Source of the DNA: Piscibacillus sp052246295
Lineage (GTDB): Bacteria > Bacillota > Bacilli > Bacillales > Alkalibacillaceae
Strand: one strand, 5' to 3'
Assembly: GCA_052246295.1 (NCBI GenBank)
Contig: JBQQCO010000016.1
DNA length: 64,000 nucleotides
Under the pieces are notes generated by a model. The model saw only the letters and a list, made by a program, of their open reading frames with translations. It was not told the DNA's origin and made no database searches. The number at the start of each line of letters is the position of its first letter. The first letter of the stretch is position 1. The translations under genes were made by a program, and so were the position numbers. Of the stretch, positions 51,143 to 59,017 are shown piece after piece.

Positions 51143-51176
51143 ACATAAAAAAGGCTGCGAATCCTCGCAGCCTTTT
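51143..51176 (-). terminator. Terminator of first yjcZ gene
   Basis: AAAAGGCTGCGA, short loop, TCGCAGCCTTTT then TTATG on the minus strand. Confidence 0.85.
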
Positions 51177-51187
51177 CTTTCCTCATC

Positions 51188-51277
51188 TTAGTACCAAGCA
51201 GCACCTACGATAATTAATAAGATAAATAACACGACAACTAACGCAAAGCCACTGCCGTATCCGTGTCCTCCTGACAT
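51188..51277 (-). CDS. YjcZ-family sporulation mini-protein (1)
   Basis: 29 aa: Gly-rich start (MSGGHGYGSGFAL) then one helix VVVLFILLIIVGAAWY. Members are known as small spore-membrane or YjcZ-type proteins of Bacilli. GGGGGAT precedes ATG 51277; own terminator. Confidence 0.88.
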   Translation of the reverse strand: MSGGHGYGSGFALVVVLFILLIIVGAAWY

Positions 51278-51364
51278 GAGTAAATCCCCCTTTTTTCGAT
51301 TTTCAATAACAATATATGTTTCGTTAACAACATTGATAAGGCGAACGCACAGGTTTAAGTCTAT

Positions 51365-51407
51365 TTTATTATAAATGCCTTACCAACTAGTGTTGATAAG
51401 GCATTTA
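51365..51407 (-). terminator. Terminator of second yjcZ gene
   Basis: AAATGCCTTATCAAC, loop ACTA, GTTGGTAAGGCATTT, then AT-rich tail on the minus strand. Confidence 0.75.
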
Positions 51408-51409
51408 TT

Positions 51410-51517
51410 TTAGCAATAGAAAGTTGCTCCAACTATGACTAGTAAAATAAACAGTACAAGATATAACGTAAAATCGTTATAACCTCTTCTGTATCCTCCA
51501 AAACCGCAGTTACTCAC
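51410..51517 (-). CDS. YjcZ-family sporulation mini-protein (2), cysteine-containing
   Basis: 35 aa: MSNCGFGGYRRGYNDFTLY, then VLFILLVIVGATFYC. GTG start at 51517 with GGGGG upstream. CATAAGTTA about 35 bp upstream fits a SigK -10 (CATANNNTA). Unlike its neighbours it has Cys at both ends. Confidence 0.82.
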   Translation of the reverse strand: MSNCGFGGYRRGYNDFTLYLVLFILLVIVGATFYC

Positions 51518-51588
51518 GATCTAACCCCCTTCAATGTTAACTTATGGAGATGATTTTGAATTGAAACGGGCCAAAGTTCTAATTTGGC

Positions 51589-51672
51589 TTAGTACCAAGC
51601 AGCGCCAACAATAACTAACAGGATAAACAACACAACAATCAACGCAAAGTTTCCACCATAGTTATAGCCCAT
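51589..51672 (-). CDS. YjcZ-family sporulation mini-protein (3)
   Basis: 27 aa: MGYNYGGNFALIVVLFILLV then IVGAAWY, nearly identical to copy 1 in the membrane part. GGGGGAT precedes ATG 51672. Confidence 0.87.
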   Translation of the reverse strand: MGYNYGGNFALIVVLFILLVIVGAAWY

Positions 51673-51919
51673 TATAATCCCCCTCTCACACTCGGATCAG
51701 AGAACTTTATTTCTCTGTCTACTTACCTTTATGTCAATTAAACTAAAATTGTATAGACAACTATCATCTAGGGACATTGAATTGGTGAGATAACCTATGA
51801 GTGAAGGTGTACATCACGAATGTAATTATGCACGTACCTATAAAGGAACTAATTATATATAATTTTCCACAAAATTTTCATACTGTTAAATTAGGACAAG
51901 TATAAGAAGGGGGACTTGA

Positions 51920-52266
51920 ATGAGGAAATTAGTTATATTAAATGGTATTGCGTTAGCCATCGTGTTATATGTTAACTATTTATCAGTTGCTTTGCCTATT
52001 AACGGACAAACTCATTTTATGTGAACTATGAAATACAGTGGACATTATTGCTACTAGTTTTATTAGCCATTTTTGCAGTGTGGCTCTCTATTAAAATGCA
52101 AGACTTAATTTATCCTCTAGTTTATGCTTGGGCTTTTGTTGGTGTGGCAGTGAAACGTGTAGGTGAGTATCCAATCATAACATTGGTAGCTATAGTAATG
52201 GCTATATTTATTATTGTTTATGTTTTATATATTATTGTTAAGAAAAAACTTATTAAGGTAGTATAA
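51920..52266 (+). pseudogene. TspO-like tryptophan-rich sensory protein, internal deletion and frameshift
   Basis: Two pieces of one family lie back to back. The N-terminal piece (51920-52024, 34 aa, good AAGGGGG site) ends VALPINGQTHFM and then stops; family members continue from NGQT into a long membrane domain. The C-terminal piece is in another frame from about 52012 and reads WTLLLLVLLAIFAVWLSIK, then YPLVYAWAFVGVAVKR, the last helices of the family. About 150 central residues are missing. The 51700-51919 gap holds nothing else I can support. Confidence 0.75.
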
Positions 52267-52282
52267 TATCGACGATTTAAAT

Positions 52283-52316
52283 AAGCCGAACTCTAGGATA
52301 ACCTAAGGTTCGGCTT
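52283..52316 (-). terminator. Hairpin downstream of ycgQ-like gene
   Basis: AAGCCGAAC-TAGG type stem with short loop; no clear U-run, so efficiency is doubtful. Could serve either strand. Confidence 0.5.
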
Positions 52317-52328
52317 CTACTTCATTTG

Positions 52329-53225
52329 TTATTCAACTGCTTGGATTCTAACTGGAAAAATATACGGCTCATCCGGCTCTCCTACTTCTTTTATTTGATC
52401 TACCTTTACCATTGGTAGCTCTAAATCGTTATAAGTTGCCACATCAAGCGTTCCTTCAATTTCTACCCAAGTATCTTCTTCAAATGTAGATGCTTCATCA
52501 AATTCACTGAGAAAGCCAACAATACTTGCGTCTGCAACACAATGAGTGATTAAGAATCTAGAAACCACTAATTGATCTTCGTTAAAACCATCCTCTTTAT
52601 AAACAAAACCAAACAGCTTTATTGTTTCTGAGATTTCCTCATAATACGGTGAGTAAATATCATCAGTCATATCAATTAAACCTGAATCTTTTAATTGGTT
52701 CATTTTCTTGTCAAATTCCTTTTGAGATAAATAATTATCATTGTAAACTTTTTCGCCATGTTCCTCTGAGTTGTCAAAGTCGTCGGGCACTTCATCTGGT
52801 GTATTTATTTCATCCTCTAAGTCCGGTTCATCATTCGTTTCCTGAGGTTCTGATACGGTATTCTCTTGACTGTTTGCTGCTTTGGATAACACACTACCCT
52901 TGTTAGCGGCAATTGATGAATCAAGAACAGCAGGCGGTAAAGCGAACCCCGTTAATAACGGAAATATGATAATTAAATAACTAATAGCCTTTTTAGGAAA
53001 TGGATCATGCTCGCCGTGGTCATGTCCGCAATCGTGGCCACAATGATCATGATTATGCTTGGTGTCTTGCCAAACCCTACTTAACTGAACCAAAAACAGC
53101 AGAATAAAGATCCCAGCTGCAATTTGACTCATTAGAGCATATTTAGGGTTAATAAACCTAGCAATTTCGCCTGTGTAATTTAGTAACTCCAAGGGATGGA
53201 AATTTAATGAAGCACAAAAAAGCAC
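52329..53225 (-). pseudogene. YcgQ-like TIGR03943 permease subunit, 5'-truncated
   Basis: Up to 298 aa. YTGEIARFINPKYALMSQIA, a His-rich loop (HNHDHCGHDCGHDHGEHD) and the long extracellular part with VVSRFLITHCVADASIVGF are typical of the YcgQ/TIGR03943 two-gene system. But the first membrane helix and a normal start are missing: the frame runs into the ssrA terminator (GTG 53225 lies in its stem), with no ribosome binding site. The YcgR permease partner is absent. It is probably a remnant cut off at ssrA. Confidence 0.7.
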
Positions 53226-53246
53226 CGAATCGTTTCGGTGCTTTTT
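53214..53246 (-). terminator. Terminator of ssrA
   Basis: AAAGCACCGAA, loop ACGA, TTCGGTGCTTT then TTT on the minus strand, right behind the tmRNA 3' end. Confidence 0.9.
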
Positions 53247-53249
53247 ATA

Positions 53250-53606
53250 TGGAGACGGTGGGAATCGAACCCACGTCCAAGGATAACGACACTTAAGCTT
53301 CTACGAGCGTAGTCGGTATATTATCATTCGCCGACTCTTCAGCCTACCGACAGGCTTCCGAGTGGCTAGTCTGATTAATCTCTTCTAAAGACCTCAGACG
53401 GTGGCCTTTAGCGTAGCCCGCTTAGTTTGAGACCCTTCAATCTGCCACACGGGCGATGGCAGGAAGGATCCTGTAGAATCTGCTTACGCAGCTACAGCGA
53501 AATCGTTTTGTTTGCCAGTTATTATTAACTGAATGACGTTTAACGAGTCGTCACCTCGGCTCGCTACTTAAGCTCGACCTATCCCTGTCGAATCCGGAAC
53601 GTCCCC
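53250..53606 (-). ncRNA. ssrA: Transfer-messenger RNA (tmRNA)
   Basis: 357 nt. The 5' end GGGGACGTTCCGGATTCGAC and the 3' end with GTTCGATTCCCACCGTCTCC plus CCA form the tRNA-Ala-like part. The tag frame after the first pseudoknot reads GKQNDFAVAA and stop, giving an AGKQNDFAVAA tag. It rescues stalled ribosomes with SmpB, whose gene is 75 bp upstream. Confidence 0.97.
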
Positions 53607-53681
53607 GGATAAAATGAATCTTTATTCGTTTGTATACTCATTATAACACGCTCATACACATTTGAAAATGGAAATACTTGT

Positions 53682-54143
53682 TTAGTAATTGTCCTTTAAA
53701 GCGCGCTCGACATCACGTTTCATCGCTTTTTGTTTTAGATCTTCACGTTTGTCGTATTTTTTCTTACCCTTACCTAATCCTATGAGTAACTTAGCAACTC
53801 CATTTTTAATATAAATCTTTAAAGGCACAAGTGAGTACCCTTTTTGTTGCGTCTTACCAATTAATTTATTGATTTCACTTTTATGAAGTAAAAGTTTTCT
53901 AGCACGTGTCGGCTCATGGTTAAATTGGTTCCCCTGTTCATACGGTGATATATGCATATTATGAACGTAGGCCTCACCATTTGAGATCCTAGCGAAGGCA
54001 TCTTTTAAATTAACCCGACCTGCGCGAATGGACTTAATCTCAGTTCCTTTTAGAACCATGCCTGCTTCATACGTTTCTTCAATAAAGAAATCATGACTAG
54101 CTTTTCGGTTTGTTGCAATGGCATTCGAATCTTTTTTCGCCAT
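53682..54143 (-). CDS. smpB: SsrA-binding protein SmpB
   Basis: 153-aa trans-translation factor. AYVHNMHISPYEQGN, KGYSLVPLKIYIKNG and the C-terminal basic tail KKYDKREDLKQKAMKRD are invariant. It delivers tmRNA to stalled ribosomes. Order rnr-smpB-ssrA as in B. subtilis. Confidence 0.97.
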   Translation of the reverse strand: MAKKDSNAIATNRKASHDFFIEETYEAGMVLKGTEIKSIRAGRVNLKDAFARISNGEAYVHNMHISPYEQGNQFNHEPTRARKLLLHKSEINKLIGKTQQKGYSLVPLKIYIKNGVAKLLIGLGKGKKKYDKREDLKQKAMKRDVERALKDNY

Positions 54144-54277
54144 CTTACTTCCTCCTCACTGCATAACGTTATTTTACCAAAAACAAACGGTGATTCAAAC
54201 TAATCTTTTTAATAGACAAGTACAAAATGAATATGGCACTATTAGTAATTAGGAAATGTAAGATAGGGGGATGCAAT

Positions 54278-55141
54278 GTGATTGACACCATTCAAATTCG
54301 ACCGTTAACAATGAGTGATTTAGACTTATATAAAAAGATGCAAACAGGTATTAAAGATGATTATATTATACGTATTTTCGACCGCCTCATCACAAGTGAC
54401 GAACATCAAGTGTATGGCCTTTTTGTAGAAAACGATTTAGTATCCATAGCTGGATATACAATTTTTGCTGAACAGTACGCCATGCTTGGCCGATTAAGAA
54501 GTGACCTACGTTACACAGGTAAAGGCTATGCAACACAACTCATTCAATATGTGATTGAACAGATTAAGAAAATGCCTGAGATTAAATGGATTGGAGCTAA
54601 CACACAGAGGCACAACTTTTCTGCTTTAAGAGTGTTGGAAAAGGTTCAGCTTCCACCACTAAAAGCATTACACGCATCAACGTTAGTCAATCCAGAAAGA
54701 CTTAACAACACACCCGGTGCTTCCTGGACACCTGTAACATCTCTTGAAGAAAAACGTGAATGGGTTTCTAGCATCGAAAATGATTCTAATATTATTTTTC
54801 CTTACCAGGCTTATTATCCATTCCCAGCGTCACCTAACTTATTTAAAGATGACGAAATTAAGAATTGGTATTTCTATAAAAATCCTAATGAAGATCGAGT
54901 GCTAATCGTCTATTACGACCAGAAAAAATATGATTATGCGCACGTTGTTTATCTATGGAATGATATGTTCAAGCAACCTGGCCTGTGGGAGACGGTGTTT
55001 GAAGTACACGAGCTATTCAAAGAGAAATATGGTGAAGATATAAAAATTAGAACTGATTTAACTGATGTCTCTAGAAAAGATACGCATGATGACGCATTTG
55101 AGATTCAAGATCCATGGGTGCTGCATGGGATTTGGGTATGA
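54278..55141 (+). CDS. GNAT-family acetyltransferase
   Basis: 287 aa. The N-terminal half is a GNAT domain: LRSDLRYTGKGYATQLIQYV with the acetyl-CoA loop (YTGKGYA). The C-terminal half (about 140-287) is an extra domain of unknown role. Substrate unknown. The start is GTG 54278 with GGGGG seven bases upstream; the longer frame to 54227 has none. Inserted on the opposite strand between smpB and rnr, unlike B. subtilis. Confidence 0.78.
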   Translation: MIDTIQIRPLTMSDLDLYKKMQTGIKDDYIIRIFDRLITSDEHQVYGLFVENDLVSIAGYTIFAEQYAMLGRLRSDLRYTGKGYATQLIQYVIEQIKKMPEIKWIGANTQRHNFSALRVLEKVQLPPLKALHASTLVNPERLNNTPGASWTPVTSLEEKREWVSSIENDSNIIFPYQAYYPFPASPNLFKDDEIKNWYFYKNPNEDRVLIVYYDQKKYDYAHVVYLWNDMFKQPGLWETVFEVHELFKEKYGEDIKIRTDLTDVSRKDTHDDAFEIQDPWVLHGIWV

Positions 55142-55241
55142 TTTCCCCATAAAATTAATTTTTTCCCCATATAATCAAAAATTTCCCCATAAATCAGAAA
55201 AATTCCCTATAAAATAGAATTTTTCCCCATAAATCACTGGA
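55142..55241. repeat. 20-bp tandem array E (5 units)
   Basis: TTTCCCCATA-AAAT-like units at 55142, 55162, 55182, 55202 and 55222, exactly 20 bp. It begins directly at the acetyltransferase stop and ends at its terminator, so it lies in the 3' untranslated region. Confidence 0.92.
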
Positions 55242-55280
55242 AACGCCACAGCAGCGAGCTGTGGCGTTCTTTTATTTCTT
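55241..55280 (+). terminator. Terminator of the acetyltransferase gene
   Basis: AACGCCACAGC, loop AGCGA, GCTGTGGCGTT, then CTTTTATTT. It touches the 3' end of rnr on the other strand. Confidence 0.88.
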
Positions 55281-57476
55281 ACTCTTCTTTGGCTTTTTAT
55301 TTAATTTCTTTGCTTTAATGACTTTGTCTTCTTTTTCTTTCTTCTTAGGTTCCATTCCAACGATTTCAAAGTCGATGACGCGCTCTTCAATATTCGTACT
55401 GACAACACGTACTCGAACTTCATCACCAATTCTAAAGATGTTTCCTGTTCGCTCACCAATCATGACATGATGTTTGTCATCAAAATGGTAGTAATCATCA
55501 GTCAAGTAGCTAACGTGAACAAGTCCTTCAATCGTATTCGGTAACTCGACAAACATACCGAAGTTGGTAATCGAGCTAATGATCCCGTCAAATTCTTCAC
55601 CAATTTTATTGCTCATGAACTGAGCTTTCTTAAGGTCATCCGTCTCACGTTCGGCGTCAATCGAACGACGCTCCATTTCGGACGTGTGACGAGCAATATC
55701 AGGAAGCTTATTTTTCCATTCATCTTGAGTATCTAACCCGATATCACCTTCAATAATGTACCTTCTAATTAATCGGTGAACGATTAAGTCAGGGTAACGA
55801 CGAATTGGGGACGTGAAGTGTGTGTAAAACTTCGTCGCCAACCCAAAGTGGCCGATACTCTCAGGTGCATAGCGTGCTTTCTGCATAGAGCGGAGCATTA
55901 GTTTTGAGACAATCAAGTCTTCCTTGCTTCCTCTAATTTCATCAAGTACACCTTGTAAGGCTTTTGGATGAATGGTATCGATAGATCCTTTAATTTGGTA
56001 ACCAAGGTTTGCAATAAACTCAAAGAACGTTTGTAGTTTACCTGGATCTGGATCTTCGTGAATTCGGTGAATAAATGGTACTTCCATCCAATGGAAATGC
56101 TCTGCGATTGTTTCGTTAGCTGCTAGCATAAAGTCCTCGATAATTCTCTCAGCTTCTCCGCGTTCACGTAAGACAACGTCAATTGGGTCGCCTTGTTCAT
56201 CCACTAAAACTTCCGCTTCTTTAAAATCAAAATCAATTGCCCCACGAGCCATACGCTTCTTTCGTAAAACATGAGCAAGCTCATGCATGTCTTTAAACAT
56301 TGGCACTAATGGCTCGTAGCGTTGATTTAGTTCTTCATCGCCATCCAAAATACTATTAACATCAACGTACGTCATTCGTTCTGTTGTATTAATCACCGCT
56401 TGGAAAATCTCGTGACTAACGATATCACCACTTGAGTCAATTTCCATCTCACAACTTAGAGTCAGCCTGTCCACCTGTGGATTCAGTGAACAAATTCCGT
56501 TCGATAAACGGTGCGGAATCATCGGAACGACACGGTCTGTCAAATAAGTACTTGTACTACGTTCAAATGCCTCTTCATCAATTGGAGAACCTTCCTCAAC
56601 ATAATAAGAAACATCCGCAATATAAACACCTAATAAATAGTTACCATTCTCAAGTTTCTTAACACGAACCGCATCGTCTAAGTCTTTCGCGTCAGCACCA
56701 TCAATTGTAACAATCTGTTCTTGACGTAAATCACGGCGGTTTTCAATTTCGCTTTCAGAGATTTGATCCGGTACTTCATTAGCATGCTTAATCGTTTCTG
56801 GATCAAACTCAGCTTTAATGCCATGTTTATGAATAATCGATAAAATTTCGATACCTGGATCATTTTTATGACCTAAGATATTAATGACTTCACCCTCAGC
56901 GCTTTTGCGACCTTCTGGATATTCTGTAATTTTAACAATTACCTTATGACCATCAACAGCGCCACCTGAGTTTCCTTCACGGATAAAAATATCATTTGGA
57001 ATACGCTTATCATCCGCAATGACAAAACCGAACCGACCATTATCTTGGTACGTTCCAACAATTGGTGCATTATTGCGTTCCACGATTCGAACGACAATAC
57101 CCTCAGGACGATTTCCTGTTTCTGAAGGTGTTTCAACTCGAACGAGCACAGTATCACCATTCATTGCGGTCATTAAATCCGACTGATGAATATAGATATC
57201 AGACTGATCTTCATCATCCGGAATTAAGAAAGCGAATCCTTTAGAGTGTAACTGAATTCTTCCTCTAATAAGATTCATTCTCTCTGGCAACCCGTAACGG
57301 TTTTTACGGTTACGAACGAGTTCTCCTTCGCTTTCAAGCTCATTTAATTCTTTCATTAGTTCTTGTAATTCTTCACTTGTGTGCAGGTCAAACTCTTCTT
57401 GTAAATCAGAGACACTCATTGGTCTCGTTGCTTCTTCTTCAAAATAGTTTTTTAGACGTTGCTTCAAATCTGCCAC
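55272..57476 (-). CDS. rnr: Ribonuclease R
   Basis: 734-aa 3'-5' exoribonuclease. N-terminal winged helix, cold-shock domains (about 60-220), RNB domain with VTIDGADAKDLDDAV (catalytic Asp), S1 domain (EEFDGIISSITNFGMFVELP) and a basic Lys-rich tail. It degrades structured RNA and works with tmRNA-SmpB in quality control; cotranscription with smpB fits. Start GTG 57476 after GAGGTGA. Confidence 0.97.
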   Translation of the reverse strand: MADLKQRLKNYFEEEATRPMSVSDLQEEFDLHTSEELQELMKELNELESEGELVRNRKNRYGLPERMNLIRGRIQLHSKGFAFLIPDDEDQSDIYIHQSDLMTAMNGDTVLVRVETPSETGNRPEGIVVRIVERNNAPIVGTYQDNGRFGFVIADDKRIPNDIFIREGNSGGAVDGHKVIVKITEYPEGRKSAEGEVINILGHKNDPGIEILSIIHKHGIKAEFDPETIKHANEVPDQISESEIENRRDLRQEQIVTIDGADAKDLDDAVRVKKLENGNYLLGVYIADVSYYVEEGSPIDEEAFERSTSTYLTDRVVPMIPHRLSNGICSLNPQVDRLTLSCEMEIDSSGDIVSHEIFQAVINTTERMTYVDVNSILDGDEELNQRYEPLVPMFKDMHELAHVLRKKRMARGAIDFDFKEAEVLVDEQGDPIDVVLRERGEAERIIEDFMLAANETIAEHFHWMEVPFIHRIHEDPDPGKLQTFFEFIANLGYQIKGSIDTIHPKALQGVLDEIRGSKEDLIVSKLMLRSMQKARYAPESIGHFGLATKFYTHFTSPIRRYPDLIVHRLIRRYIIEGDIGLDTQDEWKNKLPDIARHTSEMERRSIDAERETDDLKKAQFMSNKIGEEFDGIISSITNFGMFVELPNTIEGLVHVSYLTDDYYHFDDKHHVMIGERTGNIFRIGDEVRVRVVSTNIEERVIDFEIVGMEPKKKEKEDKVIKAKKLNKKPKKSKK

Positions 57477-57494
57477 ATCGTCACCTCATTTCTG

Positions 57495-58247
57495 CTATTC
57501 GGACCAATCAAGTTTTTCTAAAAATTGATAAACATCCTCATGAACTTGTTCTTTGTAATCACTTAATGTAATAACATGTGGTGCACCTTCGTACCATTTG
57601 ATATCCTTTTCATCTGCTTCAACATTGTCATATATATATTGTGCACTATCTTTATTAATCATTTGATCTTCTTCTGCTTGTAAGACAAATGTTGGTGCAT
57701 AAATGGTATCAATCTCATCGTGCACTTCTTCAATTAGTTTACTTAATGACTGGAAGGTATCATCCGAGTTCTCTACTAACTCATCTACTTCCTGTTTAAT
57801 GTCATCATCGTCTTTTTGTTCTAGTTGTTTATATTCTTTTGCAAATTGACGAAAACCTTGCGTCAATTCTTCAACATTATCAAAAAAGACAGGCGAACAA
57901 ATCGGGATGACAGCTTTTACTGGTTTGTTATAGGCTAGGCGTAATGCTAAAACTCCCCCTAGTGATAAGCCAGCAACAGCTATATTATCGTATCCAAGGT
58001 TTTTCAAATGTTCGTACCCATCTACAGCATCTTGCCACCAGTCCTTAGCATTTGATTTAACAAGCTCTTCTGGTGGTGCGCCGTGTCCTTTGTAAATCGG
58101 CGCATGTGAGGTGTAGCCTTTTTTTTCTAAATAACGACCTAACATTCTGACATCTGCCGAATGGCCTGTGAAACCATGTAAAAGTAGGACAGCTCTTTTG
58201 CTATCTTTTACTTCGAATGTAAATGGTTCTGGTTGTTTGATTTGCAT
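57495..58247 (-). CDS. est: Carboxylesterase (Est/YvaK type)
   Basis: 250-aa alpha/beta hydrolase. VLLLHGFTGHSADVR (oxyanion loop), nucleophile Ser in GLSLGG (about 93), Asp in QAEEDQM and His in GAPHVI complete the triad. Matches the thermostable Est30/YvaK carboxylesterase group. ATG 58247 follows GGAAGGTGA. Between secG and rnr as in B. subtilis. Confidence 0.9.
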   Translation of the reverse strand: MQIKQPEPFTFEVKDSKRAVLLLHGFTGHSADVRMLGRYLEKKGYTSHAPIYKGHGAPPEELVKSNAKDWWQDAVDGYEHLKNLGYDNIAVAGLSLGGVLALRLAYNKPVKAVIPICSPVFFDNVEELTQGFRQFAKEYKQLEQKDDDDIKQEVDELVENSDDTFQSLSKLIEEVHDEIDTIYAPTFVLQAEEDQMINKDSAQYIYDNVEADEKDIKWYEGAPHVITLSDYKEQVHEDVYQFLEKLDWSE

Positions 58248-58373
58248 CTTGATCACCTTCCATATTTCTACTTATTAGTTTCCCTATTTACGTTTGTGAT
58301 AATCATACTCATTGAAAATTTTTCATATCCACTTTATTTTTAGAAAAATATACCAGCATTAATTCACATAAGA

Positions 58374-58394
58374 AAACCCGCCATAAATGGCGAG
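58374..58394 (-). terminator. Small hairpin between secG and the esterase gene
   Basis: CTCGCCA, loop TTTA, TGGCGGG, then TTTTCTT on the minus strand. Weak second terminator. Confidence 0.5.
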
Positions 58395-58420
58395 CCATTA
58401 TTAAAGTATCTTTATGTAAG

Positions 58421-58452
58421 TAAAAAAACAGTAAGTGTGTCACTTACTGTTT
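58421..58452 (-). terminator. Terminator of secG
   Basis: AACAGTAAGTG and CACTTACTGTT with a short loop, then TTTTTTACTTAC on the minus strand. Confidence 0.82.
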
Positions 58453-58465
58453 TCGGCTCACGAAA

Positions 58466-58696
58466 TTAAAGAATATAACCTAATAAGAACGTAATAACCA
58501 TGAACGCTACACCAAAAATAATCGTTAGTCGGTGTAATACGCCATCGATTCCACGTGCTTTTTGTTTACCAAATAGTTGCTCAGCACCACCTGAGATTGC
58601 GCCAGATAGTCCAGCACTTTTACCCGACTGAAGTAATACAACAACAATAAGACCGATTGTAGTAATGAATAATAGCGTAACTAAAAATGTATACAT
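58466..58696 (-). CDS. secG: Preprotein translocase subunit SecG
   Basis: 76-aa membrane protein with two helices (residues 3-22 and 52-74) and the conserved loop LLQSGKSAGLSGAISGGAEQ between them. Part of SecYEG. AGGAGG precedes ATG 58696. Confidence 0.95.
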   Translation of the reverse strand: MYTFLVTLLFITTIGLIVVVLLQSGKSAGLSGAISGGAEQLFGKQKARGIDGVLHRLTIIFGVAFMVITFLLGYIL

Positions 58697-58821
58697 TCTA
58701 TTGACCTCCTAGTTCATACGGACAATTCCATAATATAAATGTAGCACAATCTTACGACAATTCGCAAGGTCATTTTGAATTAAATCGATATAGAACATAA
58801 TAGAGTTAAAATACTATTAAT

Positions 58822-58858
58822 AAAAGCCGAACCTAGTAATAGTTCGGCTTTTATTTTT
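58822..58858 (-). terminator. Bidirectional terminator hairpin near the intergenic element
   Basis: AAAAGCCGAAC, loop about 9, GTTCGGCTTTT with T-runs on both strands. Serves the leftward symporter gene. Confidence 0.8.
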
Positions 58859-58862
58859 TTGG

Positions 58863-58974
58863 GCCAAAATGCTTCGCTTTCCGCAGGCACGGCTTCAACT
58901 TCCCCAAACTCACTTCCGTTCGTTTGACGTAATTTTCTGCTCGTGCTTTTCCTGCTGGAGTCTCGCATTTTGGC
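58863..58974. repeat. 112-bp intergenic element with 10-bp terminal inverted repeats
   Basis: Ends are perfect inverted repeats GCCAAAATGC (58863-58872) and GCATTTTGGC (58965-58974). The interior has CGCTTTCCGCAGGCACGGCT and CCTGCTGGAGTCTCGC, the pattern of the widespread Bacillaceae bcr/REP-like intergenic repeats. No transposase. A remnant lies at 37411-37450. The minus open frame through it is not a gene. Confidence 0.75.
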
Positions 58975-59017
58975 TAAGATTAACTTCAGTTACTTTATTA
59001 TACTTACTATACCTAAC

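Noticed and set aside
54227..54277. Upstream start of the acetyltransferase
   Set aside because: GTG 54278 has a GGGGG Shine-Dalgarno at correct distance; the upstream ATG has none.
58780..58968. 62-codon leftward frame
   Set aside because: Lies in the intergenic repeat element; typical false prediction from such elements.
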